Shown piece after piece: positions 32,100 through 43,556 of a stretch of 64,000 bases of DNA. The translations under genes were made by a program, and so were the position numbers. Source of the stretch: Rana temporaria (lineage: Eukaryota > Chordata > Amphibia > Anura > Ranidae); assembly GCF_905171775.1 (NCBI RefSeq), contig NC_053490.1, forward strand, positions 11,987,155-12,051,154. Direction: 5' to 3'. Each line of letters starts with the position of its first letter. Within the stretch, counting starts at the first letter, position 1. A model generated the notes under the pieces. It saw nothing but the letters and a program-made list of their open reading frames with translations, made no database searches and was not told the DNA's origin.

Positions 32100-32574
32100 A
32101 TGAAGAATCATCTCTGAATTGCCAGAGCCGACAATTCATAAGAGCCGCAAAGCCGGTTTTAAATGCCTTTTTTTCTTTCAGAAATGACACTTTGTGCAGG
32201 GACAGTTCTATGTACGGGAAACATGCGCTTTTTCACATGCTGACTTTACACCCCCCCCTAGGTACGAAATCGAAATTTAAAGTAATATTACACTTTTATT
32301 GTTTCACTTTTAGCATTATTAAATTCACTGCTCCTGAAAAAACGGCCGTTTTTAAAACTTTTTTTTGCATTGATACATGTTTCCTGGGACAGGACCCAGG
32401 TCCCCAAACACTTTTTAGGACAATAACTTGCATATTAGCCTTTAAAATTAACACTTTAGATTTCTCCCATAGACTTTAACAGGGTGTTCTGCGGCTTTTT
32501 GAATTTGCCGCGAACACCCCTAATTGTTAGTTGTTCGCCGAACAGAGTTCGACTTGAACTCGAAGCTCATACCT
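32100..32574 (+). mobile_element. hAT-family MITE, right half
   Basis: It matches the right half of the element at 60703-61930 (shared gtgcagggacagttct, attgatacatgttt and caataacttgcatatta blocks). It ends ctcgaagctcatacctag, a TAGGNATGAGC-type hAT end. Confidence 0.6.
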
Positions 32575-32589
32575 AGAATTTACACAACC

Positions 32590-32889
32590 CTGCTAAACAG
32601 GGGCAGAAAATTTGGGCTTTAGCCACTGGTGGCGGTGCCCAGAACCAAAAAGCCAATTATGGCTCTCCGTTTTTTTGCGCACTTTGATTGGCCAAAGCAT
32701 ACAGGTCATAGTGCATGCTTGGCCAATCATCAGCCAGCAATGCACTGCGATGCCGCAGTGAATTATGGGGAGTCACATGCCACTCGAATGTGGTGCGACC
32801 AGCCCATAATGTTCGTAATTCGACGAACGGTCAAACATACGATGTTCGAGTCGAACATGAGTTCGACTCGAACGCGAAGCTCATCCCTA
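32590..32889 (-). mobile_element. hAT-family MITE, left half, inverted
   Basis: This is the reverse complement of the left part of 60703-61930 (gcaatgcactgcgatgccgc, ttggccaatcatcagc). Its outer end on the minus strand is TAGGGATGAGCTTCGCG. It cuts off the gypsy integrase remnant to its right. Confidence 0.65.
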
Positions 32890-33905
32890 CACAAGGGTAT
32901 GGCCTCACGATATCGAGTCGCAAAGTCCAGGATCATTAGAATATGCTGGTGACCCCGGGCAGATTTCACAACTGGCCCCACTAGGTCCATGCCAATCCTC
33001 TCAAAGGGGACCTCGATTATTGGTAGAGGGACAAGAGGGCTGCGAAAATGGGGCGACAGTGCCGACATTTGGCACTCGGGGCATGATTCGCAGTACTCCT
33101 TGACATCTGCATGCAACCCGGGCCAAAAAAAATTCTGGGTGATTCTCTCCCTGTTTTTTTGGATACAGAGATACATGACCATGAGCCAGGTCTAGCACCA
33201 CCCTAGGGTTTGGGAACCAGTAGCTATTTTACCTTGTCCTCTCCATGTTTTATCACTCGATACAATAAATAGTTTTTAATGGCCATGTAGGGGAAAGATA
33301 CCACCCAATTAGGATCCACCGGTTCCCCATCGAACATCTTAACGTTTTCCCTGGCTCTTATGAGGGTGGCTTCTCGCAAATGCTCAGTACAGAAATCCTC
33401 CCTCCTGAGCTCTAAATCCGGTATCACATTTTGGCTACTCTCAATGTCAGGGTCAGAGGGATCTCCTGTTCATTACCCTCAGGCTGGGATCTAGCTTCCA
33501 GTTCCTCCAGCTCCCCAGCCATGACAAGGAAATGAAGAGGATCTCCGGCTTCCTCGATACCACCAACAGCATCCCCTTCCCAATGGCAAACAGGGTCTGG
33601 TGAGAGTTTCCGTGCTTCTCCAGCAGGGGGAGCTCTATCTACCAGCCCCCCTTTGCTCTTCCATAAATTCCAGAAATGGGGAAAATCTCTCCCCACTAAA
33701 GCTTCACGAATCAGTGAAGGTACCACCCCCACTGAATGTGTTACACTGCCCCAGGGGCTATTAACCTCAACCACCGATGTCTAGTAGTGTCCCCATGGAT
33801 GCAAATTATCCCAATAGTACTGGGGTGTAGTTTTGTGGGGTTTATACAATCATTCCTGACTAGGGTCACCACACTACCAGAGTCTAGCCGGGCTGGTTCT
33901 CTTTT
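32890..33905 (-). pseudogene. Gypsy-type protease and integrase remnant
   Basis: In the minus sense, a protease-like ARLDSGSVVTLVR lies near 33870, then a linker (33774-33424, containing REALVGRDFPHFW), then an integrase: a zinc-binding region with FFWPGLHADVKEYC and CPECQ near 33130, and the start of the catalytic core (IGMDLVGPV near 33010). The core is truncated at 32890 by a hAT end. No reverse transcriptase lies between protease and integrase. Frameshifts separate the pieces. Confidence 0.75.
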
Positions 33906-33929
33906 TTTGCCCGGCAGATTTTGGGCAGT

Positions 33930-34025
33930 TTTCCCATCGGAAAAACTGCGAGGAGCATACACACGGCCAAAAGCTCTCCTCACAGTTTTCCCATCGGGAA
34001 AACTGATCGTGTGTACAAGGCTTCA
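33930..34025. mobile_element. Partial MITE of the CGTACACAC type
   Basis: It contains gcatacacacgg and, 60 bp on, the inverted gatcgtgtgtacaaggc end with an attached ttttcccatcggaaaaact palindrome. Only the terminus adjoining the receptor duplication is clear. Confidence 0.4.
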
Positions 34026-34180
34026 GTGTTTAAAACCATAACAATGCAAAACTAGGATCAATTAATTTTTTTAATCAAAATTTTGTAATCGCTTTTGAAA
34101 ATATTCCACATTTCATGTTGTATTTCTCCTTGAGAAATCTTGTTTGATTAATACATACTACTTCATTCTATTTCTGACAC

Positions 34181-34304
34181 TAATTAGTCCATCAGTGGCA
34201 GATGTAACAGATGTGGTCCACTGGGAAGACTCGGACGCAGTGACTGCAAACGTTTCTAAATCTAGATTGTGAGTGAGGTGACAGCTTTATGAAACCTATA
34301 AAAG
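34181..34304 (+). promoter_or_regulatory. Putative olfactory receptor promoter module, second copy
   Basis: TAATTA at 34181-34186, EBF-like TCCACTGGGA at 34217-34226 and TATAAAAG at 34297-34304 reproduce the order and spacing seen at 6126-6249. The ATG follows about 150 bp later. Confidence 0.5.
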
Positions 34305-34451
34305 CCCAACTGAATTCAGGAGGAAAGCAATGCGACAAATGTCGCTCTAATATCCACAGGGCCTCTGCGAATTACGTTTTTAAATTTATAGTATTCAGAT
34401 TGAATTGAACATTTTAGGAATTGTTGATTTTGCAAGACATAAATCCAACCC

Positions 34452-35405
34452 ATGAGTTTGCTTTCCAGGAATGTCTCTGAAACTTTTACCAACTTTGTTC
34501 TGGTGGGGCTTATTGAGATTGAATCTTTCCGATATGTATGTGCTCCTTTGGCTCTTATATTATTTTCAGTGACATGGTTTATGACTTCTATGATAGTCTA
34601 TGTAACATGGACAGAGAAAAGCTTACATGAGCCTATGTACATCTTAATATGCGTCTTGGTTATCAATGTGATGTTTGGGAACGCATCATATTTCCCCAAG
34701 CTGGCCATTGACTTGTTGTCTGGAAGCTCGACCATCTCATACACAGGATGTCTCTGCCAATCTTTCTGTATCCAGCTTTATTCATGGGTTGAAATGTATA
34801 CTTTTACGGTAATGGCCTATGACCGATATCTGGCTGTAGGCCACCCTCTGAGATACCACACTCTGATGACCAATGGTACAACTAAGAAAATATCCCTTGC
34901 CATATATGTTTTCAATGCCGTTGTAATAATTGTGAGCGTATTGTTGACATTAAGACTAACTTTTTGTGGGGTGAATGTCAACAATGTCTTTTGCGAGATT
35001 GTGTCTATACAACCGCTTGCTTGTAACGATATAACAATTAACGTCATCTATGGAACGACTATGACCTTGTTCAATTTTATTAGCTGCTTTTCTGTAATAA
35101 TGTACTGTTACATAAGAACCGTTATCATTTGTCTGAAACTTTCTGCAGAATCCTCTCTGAAAGCTATGCATACATTGATGACTCACATATTGGCCTTCAC
35201 CATTTATATTGGCACCGTCTTGTTCGTTGTTTTCAGGTACAGTCTAAGCTCAGGTTCTGTAATAACAAAAGTAGATGTTATGATACCTTTGATTGGTATC
35301 GGCATAGCTACTTCTGTAAATCCTCTGATCTACGGGATGAGAACCAAAGCTCTCAGAGAAAAAATTGTATGCAACCTGCAGAAAATGGTTGGCAAGCCAC
35401 AATAA
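34452..35405 (+). CDS. Olfactory receptor 2, fish-like type
   Basis: This intact 317-residue odorant receptor is paralogous to 6398-7345. It has NVS near residue 7 for N-glycosylation, LHEPMYILIC, the MAYDRYLAVGHPLRY signature, SLKAMHTLMTH before helix 6 and NPLIYGMRTKALRE at the end of helix 7. Helices 2 to 4 are almost identical to receptor 1, at the DNA level too (about five differences in 320 bp). The N-terminus and helices 5 to 7 differ at about 11% of bases. Homology between the two loci spans roughly 5970-7490 and 34026-35575, so the duplication included promoter and 3' sequence. Differences in helices 5 and 6 suggest different odorant tuning, which is an inference. Confidence 0.93.
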   Translation: MSLLSRNVSETFTNFVLVGLIEIESFRYVCAPLALILFSVTWFMTSMIVYVTWTEKSLHEPMYILICVLVINVMFGNASYFPKLAIDLLSGSSTISYTGCLCQSFCIQLYSWVEMYTFTVMAYDRYLAVGHPLRYHTLMTNGTTKKISLAIYVFNAVVIIVSVLLTLRLTFCGVNVNNVFCEIVSIQPLACNDITINVIYGTTMTLFNFISCFSVIMYCYIRTVIICLKLSAESSLKAMHTLMTHILAFTIYIGTVLFVVFRYSLSSGSVITKVDVMIPLIGIGIATSVNPLIYGMRTKALREKIVCNLQKMVGKPQ

Positions 35406-35575
35406 TAAAATCAGATTATATTTTTTCAGTAGCAATCTTACCATTGTAGTGATGTGTTATTTTTCAAAATATTTTTTTTTCACCTTTTTGGGATTCTGTA
35501 GAAAACAAAGGGCTGTAGTCCAGCCTGTGGAAGTGTGCCTGTTATTTCTCTTAGCATGAATTGTACTGTCTCAGT

Positions 35576-36082
35576 CACTTGCTGTTTAAAATTGCTCCAG
35601 CAGGGTGTGCTAGAGAAGTGCTATTCTGTGTTTGGCTCTGTTCACACTAATGCGTATTTTGATGCATTTTGCAGAAATGCAGGGACTTTTTTTAACATGG
35701 GTTCCTATGCAACATGTTCACATCAATAAATTTTTGTGCCTCATTTTTGGAAAGGGTCTGGGACTTTTTGCATGTAATAGACTACAATGGACACGCATCC
35801 AAAATGCAAGTACTTCGTTTTTACAGCGCTTTTACATCGCGTCAATCGTTGTTGCGGCGTGTCAGTCTGCCACACCGCAGCTCCAATCTAGGTAAAGAGT
35901 CTCTGATGGAAAATCTTTACCATGTGATCAGCCATGTCCAATCACAATTTAAACAGGAAGAGCACAGCCCCCCCCCAGGGATGCCCACCCAAGACCATAA
36001 GGGATGCCACCAGGACCCCCAGGGATGGCCACCACTGATGACCACCAGGTATGGCATCTCTGTTGGCCATGGGTAGCAATGT
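35576..36082. other. Repeat-derived intergenic sequence
   Basis: No gene is present. gttcacactaatgcg at about 35640 resembles a MITE terminus, and 35890-36060 resembles the internal part of TTAA-type MITEs. No complete element could be delimited. Confidence 0.35.
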
Positions 36083-36500
36083 GTGCCCACACATAATGAC
36101 AATTTGTGCCCACCAGCAATACCTGCCAGTGCCTCAATAGCAGCGATGCCCATCAGTGCCATCTATCAGTGTAAATCAGTGCCACTCAGTGTCCATCAGT
36201 GCCACCTATCGATGCCTATCCATGCCCATCAGTGCCCACCTATCAGTCCCCGTCAGTGCCGCCTATCAGTGCCACCCATAAGTACCCATCAGTGCAGCCT
36301 TTCAGTGTCCATCAGTGCCGCCTTTCAGTGCCCGTCAGTGCTGCATATCAGTGCTGCCTATCAGAACCCATTAGTGCCGCCTATCAGTGCCCATCATCAG
36401 TGCCCATCATGCCACCTCATCAGTACCCCCTCATTGGTGCCACCTCATTCGTTTTCATCAGTGCCACCTTATCAGTGCAGCCTCATAGGTGCCCATCAGC
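36083..36500 (+). repeat. CAGTGCC minisatellite
   Basis: Many short, imperfect units of the form (cagtgcc)(cat/cta)(tc) with 8-16 bp spacing are present. Because units are short, several reading frames stay open and give Pro/Ser/Cys-rich peptides that are not genes. It adjoins a TTAA-type MITE end and is probably internal to that element. Confidence 0.8.
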
Positions 36501-36786
36501 GAAGGAGAAAAAATACTTATTTACAAAATTGTATAACAGAATCGAAGAAAAACGCTATTCTATTAAAAAAAAAAAAATTTTTTATTTGTTTAGCAAAAAA
36601 TTAAAACCCCAGAGGTGTTGATCAAATACCACCAAAAGAAAGCTCTGTTTGTGGGAACAAAATGATAACAATTTTGTTTGGGTACAGTGTAGCATGACCG
36701 CACAATTGTCATTTAAATAGCGACAGCGCTAAAAGCTGAAAATTGGCTTGGGCAGGAAGGGGGGAAAAGGCCTGGTATTGAAGTGG
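36501..36786. mobile_element. TTAA-type MITE, right end
   Basis: It shares accaccaaaagaaagctct and the ggtattgaagtgg terminus with 7783-8499. The flanking tetranucleotide is CTAA rather than TTAA. The left end is unclear because of the minisatellite. Confidence 0.55.
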
Positions 36787-36794
36787 CTAATGTG

Positions 36795-37495
36795 CTTATT
36801 CTTGAGCCACTCCTATGTTGCCTTGGTGGTGTGTTTTGTTTCATTGTCATGCTGGAATACCCATCCACGACCCATTTTCATTGCCCTGGCTGAGGGAAGG
36901 AGGTTCTCACCCAAGACTTGATGGTACATGGCCCTGTCCATCGTCCCTTTGATGCGGTGAAGTTGGTTTGTCCCCTTAGTAGAAAAAACACCCCCAAAGC
37001 ATAATGTTTCCACCTCCATGGATGACGGTGGGGGATGGTGTTCTCCATGTATGACGGTGGGGATGGTGTTCTTGGGGTCATAGGCAGCATTCCTCCTCCT
37101 CCAAACACGGCAAGTTGAGTTGTAGACAAAAAGCTCGATTTTGGTCCCATCTGACCACAATACTTTCACCCAGTTCTCCTCTGAATCATTCAGATGTTCA
37201 TTAGCAAACTTCAGACGGGCCTGTACATGTGCTTTCTTGAGCGGGAGGACCTTGTGGGCGCTGCAGGATTTCAGTCCTTCACAGCGAGATCATTGACAAG
37301 ATTCTCCTGTGTAGTTCTGGGCGGATTCCTCAACTTTCTCATGATCAATAAAACTTCATGTGGTGAGATCTTGTATTTCTTCCATTTGCGAATAATCACA
37401 GCAACTGTTGTCACCCTCTCACAAGGCTACTTGGTGATGGTCTTGTGGCCCATTCCAGCCTTGTGTAGGTCTACAATCTTGTCCCTGACATCCCT
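36795..37495 (-). pseudogene. Tc1-like transposase fragment
   Basis: Minus-strand reading has a KVLWSDGTKIELF block (first catalytic Asp) near 37150, a GGGSIMLW-equivalent region that is rearranged near 37030, and a WVFQHDN block (second Asp) near 36860. N-terminal sequence extends to about 37495, where a TTAA MITE is inserted at CTTTAA. Frameshifts break it. Part of it is repeated at 37593-37977 through a tandem duplication. Confidence 0.75.
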
Positions 37496-38078
37496 TTAAC
37501 CACTTGCCGACCTCCTCATGTAAATATACGTCAGCAGAATGGCACAGACAGGCACATGCACCCCCCCCCCCCCAGTACATGCGGAGGTCGGTAAGTTGAG
37601 TTGTAGACAAAAAGCTCGATTTTGGTCCCATCTGACCACAATACTTTCACCCAGTTCTCCTCTGAATCATTCAGATGTTCATTAGCAAACTTCAGACGGG
37701 CCTGTACATGTGCTTTCTTGAGCGGGAGGACCTTGTGGGCGCTGCAGGATTTCAGTCCTTCACAGCGAGATCATTGACAAGATTCTCCTGTGTAGTTCTG
37801 GGCGGATTCCTCAACTTTCTCATGATCAATAAAACTTCATGTGGTGAGATCTTGTATTTCTTCCATTTGCGAATAATCACAGCAACTGTTGTCACCCTCT
37901 CACAAGGCTACTTGGTGATGGTCTTGTGGCCCATTCCAGCCTTGTGTAGGTCTACAATCTTGTCCCTGACATCCCTTTAACCACTTGCCGACCTCCTCAT
38001 GTAAATATACGTCAGCAGAATGGCACAGACAGGCACATGCACCCCCCCCCCCCCCCCCAGTACATGCGGAGGTCGGTA
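37112..38078. repeat. 481-bp tandem duplication
   Basis: 37112-37592 is repeated at 37593 to about 38078 with no visible substitutions except the length of a C run (14 versus 18). The unit spans part of the Tc1 fragment and the first 95 bp of the adjoining TTAA MITE, so the duplication is younger than both. An assembly error at the C run is an alternative. Confidence 0.88.
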
Positions 38079-38923
38079 AGCCTCGGGGAGCGATCCGGGA
38101 CGACGGCGCGGCTATTCGTTTATAGCCGCTCCGTCGCGATCGCTCCCCGGAGCTGAAGAACGGGGAGAGCCGTGTGTAAACACGGCTTCCCCGTGCTTCA
38201 CTATGGCGGCGCATCGATCGAGTGATCCCTTTTATTAGGGAGACTCGATCGATGATGTCAGTCCTACAGCCACACCCCCCATAAGTTGTAAACACACATT
38301 AAGTGAACACTAAATGTTACAGCGCCCCCTGTGTTTAACTCCCAAACTGCAACTGTCATTTTCACAATAAAGAATGCAATTTAAATGCATTTTTTGCTGT
38401 GAAAATTACAATGGTCCCAAAAATGTGTCAAAATTGTCCGAAGTGTCCGCCATAATGCCACGAAAAAAATCGCTGATTGCCGCCATTAGTAGTAAAAAAA
38501 ATAAAAATGCAATAAAACTATCCCCTATTTTGTAAACGCTATAAATTTTGCGCAAACCAACCAATAAACGATTATTGCGATTTTTTTTACCAAAAATCGG
38601 TAGAGGAATACGTATCGGCCTAAACTGAGGAAAAAAAATGTTTTATATATGTTTTTGGGGGATATTTATTTTAGCAAAAAGTAAAAAATATTTCATTTTT
38701 TTCAAAATTGTCGCTCTATTTTTGTTTATAGCGCAAAAACTAAAAACCGCAGATGTGATCAAATACCACCAAAAGAAAGCTCTATTTGTGGGGAAAAAAG
38801 GACGCCAATTTTGTTTGGGAGCCACATCGCACGACCGCGCAATTGTCTGTTAAAGCAACGCAGTCCCGAACTGTAAAAACACCTTGGGTCTTTAGCCAGC
38901 ATATTGGTCCGGGGCTTAAGTGG
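37500..38923. mobile_element. TTAA-flanked MITE, expanded by tandem duplication
   Basis: It starts CCACTTGCCGACC after TTAA (37496-37499) and ends GGGGCTTAAGTGG before TTAC (a mutated TTAA, 38924-38927). It is the same family as 2758-3752. The start occurs twice because of the 481-bp duplication. The uninterrupted body runs from about 37981. Confidence 0.75.
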
Positions 38924-39227
38924 TTACGAGAGTGCTCCTAATCCATCAATCTGAGGGAAGAAGGGTTTAACCGACAGGAAGTTCCCACCAGAAAAAACTC
39001 AGTTCCCCTTTCCACTTACTGTGCAAAATGTGCTTTGAGAAATCCCCCCCCCCCCCCCCCCAATAACAGAGTTTGAGGATGTTATTACTGTGAATAAAAT
39101 AGGATTTTATTTTGGGAGGGGGTGACAATTTTTACATACTTTACACTCCCCCAACAAATTATTATGCCATCCTCAACATTATTAAGCAGATATGGAATGG
39201 TACAGCTTAATTTTTGTTCTGTCAGCA

Positions 39228-39695
39228 AAGATTTGGACTTGTACGTCTCAACAACATTGTCCCTTCCTTGTTTGGAGAGTTCCTTGGTCTTCATGGCAGT
39301 GTTTGGTTAGTGGTGCCTCTTGCTTAGGTGTTGGGGCCTTTCAGAAAGGTGTGTCTATGTAATGACAGGTCATGTGACACTTAGATTGCACACATCATTG
39401 TGGACATCATTTCACTAATTATGTGACTTCTGAAGGTAATTGGTGGCACCAGATCTTTTCATGGGCTTCATAACAAAGGGGGTGAATACATACGCGCATG
39501 CTAATTATAATTTTTTTTATTTCTGAAAAATATTTGTATGTATATACCGTAGTTTTCTAATTTTACTTCACCAACTTAGACTATTGTGTTCTGAATCCAT
39601 CACATAATTCACATTAAAAAAAACATTGAACCAAAGGCTGTAATGTAACAAAATAGATAAAACGCCAAGGGGGTGAATACTTTTGCAAGGCACTG
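39228..39695 (-). mobile_element. Tc1-like element, 5' end only
   Basis: Reversed copy of the 664-2278 family. The terminus CAGTGCCTTGCAAAAGTATT (minus) adjoins TA at 39696-39697. The start of the transposase (minus ATG near 39295, KTKELSKQ) is present. The rest is missing, with the break at about 39228. Confidence 0.82.
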
Positions 39696-39766
39696 TATTT
39701 ATGTCATTGCAGAGACACAACACACGCTTACTCCTGACAAGCGACAATAAGTTGCAAAACTCATAT

Positions 39767-40190
39767 GCCGCGTACACACGGACGTTTTTTGTGATGAAAT
39801 AAAACAACGTTTTTTATCATGAAACAAAACAAAGTTTTTCAAACTTAATTTTAAAAAACGACGTTGACTACACACCATCGTTTTTTCAAAATGCTCTAGC
39901 AAAGCGCGGTTACGTTCAGCACGTACGACGGCACTCTGTTCCATTCAAGCTTCCGTCATAACTTGCTTCTGAGCATGCGCAGGTTTAAAAACGTTGTTTT
40001 ACCCACACACTATCATTTTAAATGACACAAAAAACAACATTTTGAAAAACGACATAAAAAATTGAAGCATGTTCGAATTTTTTTTTTTTTCGTTTTTCAG
40101 AAGACATAAAACAACGTTTTCCCCACACACGGTCATTTTAAATGACGTTTTTAAAAATGTCGTTTTTTTTCATCACAAAAAAACGAGCCA
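39767..40190. mobile_element. Partial MITE with GCCGCGTACACAC end
   Basis: It begins atgccgcgtacacacggacg, then carries repeated aaaacgacgtt/aacgttttt foldbacks through 40190. The left terminus matches 62609. The right terminus is not clear. Confidence 0.5.
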
Positions 40191-40267
40191 ACAGATATCG
40201 TGTTTCAATCATGTGTCATAACAGCATTTTCATATTGCACCAATTGTTTCCTGTCTGTGTATCCTGG

Positions 40268-40402
40268 TGTAGCAAACCCCAGAGGGAGCTGCTTTTGTTT
40301 GTTCAGTTCGTTACTCTGCCTTTCAACCCCAATGAACTGCCCCAGCCCCTCTGGCACACCTAGCAATGTGATTAATGGAATAACTCAGCAGGAATACACA
40401 AC
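40268..40402 (-). repeat. Left LTR of the gypsy element, truncated
   Basis: It starts TGTAGCAAACCCC like the right LTR and follows it for about 126 bp. Similarity then stops. In element sense this is the U5 side of the 3' LTR. The U3 side and polypurine tract appear deleted. Confidence 0.7.
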
Positions 40403-40423
40403 ACAGTTCTTCTAGTAGTTTAC

Positions 40424-41074
40424 TTAAAGAAATGTAAAATGCAGGTTAACATTAGTTAGCCAGGACCTGTGTAAGTAGGCAGGACTTGGTTGAAACAGTT
40501 TAAAGAAAACAGTCAGGAACACTATGCAAACAACAAAAGCAATAGGTAACAATATGTACAGATTAAATAGACTCCCCAATAACTTTGGGTGTGTGTGGGA
40601 TGCAGAGCTTTCACCCAGCACGTCATAAGTCAGTCTCTTGGGTGGGTGAATAGCCCTTTGCTCTCTCTGTTCTTTTGGCTCTGGTGTTACAGGAACACTG
40701 GACTTGGCTTCGTCCACAGCTTCTCCTTCTTCCTGCATATCAGCCTCAATTCCCCCTTCTGTATACGATTGGACATCTTCGGGGTCTGCTGTTGGCAGGG
40801 AAGATTGAGTGTCTTCCAACTCTTCAGAAGGTGGACTTTGGGGTACAAACGCAGGGGCCTCTGGTCTCAGAGTTGCAGCATCTGTCACTTTAGGCGGAGA
40901 TGAAGGGGGGGTGGCAAACCCTGGCATTTGAGGTGGCCACAGCCAGTCTATCCCCATCTTTTCATCTTCACTGTCCTCATCTTCTACAGCGAGGGGTACA
41001 GACTGAGATCTAGTGACCGGTCGGGATCTCTGAGAGGTCGTGCGTGTGGACTGTGGATCTGGCGGTGGTGACAA
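40424..41074 (-). pseudogene. Gypsy pol C-terminal tail, frameshifted
   Basis: An acidic, proline-rich 216-residue frame contains PPKRLTYDVLG, the usual tail sequence after gypsy integrases. It then has a hydrophobic stretch (YILLPIAFVVCIVFLTVFF) that could span a membrane. It overlaps the end of the integrase frame, so a frameshift near 41040 probably separated it from pol. An independent envelope-like gene is less likely, because no signal peptide or cysteine pattern is seen. Confidence 0.5.
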
Positions 41075-42254
41075 ACAAAACTGCTTCTGATAGGGGCAGT
41101 AGATGGTTGCGATGCCAAGTCTTCAGCGGGCCTCCCCTCCCCTCTGGCCGGATTTGGTACACTGGGAGTCCTAGCAGTTGCTTGCAAATGACATAAGGCT
41201 GTGACTTCCAGCAGTCAGTCAACTTGTGCTTTCCGGGGACACCCAGATTCCTTAGCAGCACCATGTCACCTGGTTGCAAATCCTGCACTCGGACTTGATC
41301 AAAGTTCTTTTCATTTCTTAGTCCTCGGGCATCTGAGGTAGCTTGGGCCTTGTCATAGGCGGTCTTCAGGCTTTTCGATAGGCGGTCTACATACCCTCTG
41401 TGGGATGTTGCTGAAGTATGATCTAAGGATGTGCCGAAAGCCAAGTCTACTGGTAACATTAGACGGTAAGGAAAGTATCTTGTGGCATTGTTTGCAGTGT
41501 TATTATAAGCGTGCACAATGGGGGCTACATGCTTGCTCCAGCGCTGCTTCTTCTCTGAACTCAAAGTCCCAAGCATATCCAGGAGGGTTCGGTTGAACCT
41601 TTCTGGATGAGGATCTCCTTGAGGATGGTATGGGGTGGTTCTGGACTTCTTAATGCCTAACAAGTCTAAAAGTCTCTTGATGAGGCTGCTTTTGAAATCT
41701 CTCCCTTGATCAGAATGGATGCGTTGGGGCAGGCCATAGTGTACAAAGAAATTCTCCACCAAAACCTTGGCCACCGTGAATGCTAGTTGATCCTTTGTGG
41801 GAAAGGCCTGGGCATACCTAGTGAAGTGGTCAGTCACTACCATGATATTTCCCTGTCCACTCATATCAGGCTCCAAGCACAGAAAGTCAATGCACACCAG
41901 CTCCATGGGTCCCTGACTCTGAAGATGGCCCATTGGGGCGGCTCGGTGAGGCCAATTTTTTCTTTGGATGCATCTGATACAGGAGTGGCAGTAGCCCTCG
42001 ATTTCAGCCCGCATGCAGGGCCAGTAGAATTGGTCCCTCACCAGGTGGAAAGTCCTCTCGGGTCCTAGGTGGCCATAGTTGTCGTGAAGAGAAGCCAATA
42101 TTGTCTCCCTGTGTTTTTCCGGTAGAAATAGCTGCCATTTCTCTTTGTGATCATCAGAGGGGCCCCTTTGGTAGACCACCCCTTGATGCAGTTGCAACCG
42201 ATCCCACTCTTGATGCAGTAGACGGGCCTCCTTCGGGGAGTCAGTGAGGAGCAT
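41010..42254 (-). pseudogene. Gypsy integrase
   Basis: Integrase inserts the reverse-transcribed DNA. This open frame has the zinc-binding HHCC region (HDNYGHLGPERTFH, later CHSCIRC); the catalytic core with Asp in CIDFL, Asp in HSDQGRDF and Glu in DPHPERFN; and a C-terminal GDMVLLRN (GPY-like) block. It is the best-kept part of the element, about 400 residues without a stop. It is cut off from reverse transcriptase by a stop or frameshift near 42260. Confidence 0.85.
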
Positions 42255-42272
42255 GTCGGGGTGTTGGTTCTC

Positions 42273-43556
42273 CTAGGCCTTCAATGCCAAGTTACAGAGG
42301 GGATCTTCCAACTGGTCCCTCCTCAAATCCTTCTTAGAAAGCTTCGGCAGACCTTCATTCCTGACTTGGGTGACATTGCAATAACATTTGGGGACACCAG
42401 CAGCTGAAACTCCAATGTCTTCGGCCCTGGATCCTCCTCCAGCTTGGTGTTCTGCTCCCTGACACAAGGCTCGTACTCCTTCAGGTGTCAGCCGTGTCCA
42501 CTCTTCTGGGGGGTCACTGAAGCAACGGGGCCTTCTTGACAGAGCGTCTGCATCCTTGTTCCCGCCCACCAGTCGATACTTCAGGCTGAAAGTAAACCCT
42601 GATAGGGCAGACAACCATCTGTGACCTGTGGCATCTAGCCAGGAAGTGACGGCTTCTAGCTTCTGGGGGTCTGTGGCCACTCCGTCGGCAGACAAAATGT
42701 GACCAAGGTAGTTGATCAAGGGTTGATAAAACTGGCACTTCTCCAGAGACAGCTTCAACCCCTCATCATAGAGTCTTTTCAGGACCTTCTCCAGATGCAC
42801 TTCATGCTCTTCCAGGGTCTCACCAAAGATGATGTCATCTAAGTACACCAACACCTCTATAAGGTTCATGTCACCCACAGTCTTCTCCATGAGCCTTTGG
42901 AAAAGGGCTAGGGCACCGGACAAACCTTGAGGCATGCGGTCGAACTCAAAGAACCCCACCGGGGTGATAAAGACAGTTTTCTCCCTATCATCAGGATGCA
43001 TGGGGATTTGATAGTACCCCCTCTTCAGGTCCAGTATGCTGAACCACTTCGCTCCTGACAGGCTCTTTAAAGCATCTTCTATCCGTTGTGTGGTGAACTG
43101 GTCCTGAATGGTCCTTCTGTTCAGTGTTCTATACTCGATACAAAGCCTCAGTGATCCACTCTTCTTCCGTACCACCACTATCGGAGAAGCGTATGGGCTC
43201 CGGGACTCTCGGATGATACCTGCTTTTTTCAATTCTGCCAATTGTTCACGCAGGTCTTCCAAGTCCCCTAAAGGAATCCATCGGACTCGCTCCCTGAACG
43301 GCTTGTCTTCTTGCAGATGGATCCGGTGTTGAGCACTCTTTGCACACCCCACATTGAATTCACTCTTTGAGAATGTGGCCTGCCATCTCAAGAGCTGAGT
43401 CTTGGCTCTTTCTTTCCATTCTGGAGGGAGAGGAGTGTTCTTCGGATAGAACTCCTTTACCGGTATCCCATCCTTTTCTCCCCCCACCAAATCAGATGGT
43501 GAGACTGGGGTGGCTGTGTTCACATAGCCCAACAACATCCGAACTGGCATCTTCAC
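42273..43556 (-). pseudogene. Gypsy reverse transcriptase, RNase H deleted
   Basis: Reverse transcriptase domain with ESRSPYASPIVVVRKKSG, DLKRGYYQI, the LSGALALFQRLM block (normally with a Pro-Ala-Thr-Phe-Gln motif) and the catalytic VLVYLDDII. It then jumps from the thumb (NYLGHILSADGV) directly to NKDADALSRRP, the end of RNase H. About 150-200 residues are missing. The frame stays open across the deletion, so it may be in-frame. Confidence 0.85.

Noticed and set aside
36083..36621. 173- and 140-residue Pro/Ser-rich frames
   Set aside because: Generated by the CAGTGCC minisatellite in overlapping phases.
40424..41074. Envelope-like gene at the 3' end of the gypsy element
   Set aside because: One hydrophobic stretch only, no signal peptide or cysteine pattern. 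The PPKRLTYDVLG motif fits a pol tail.
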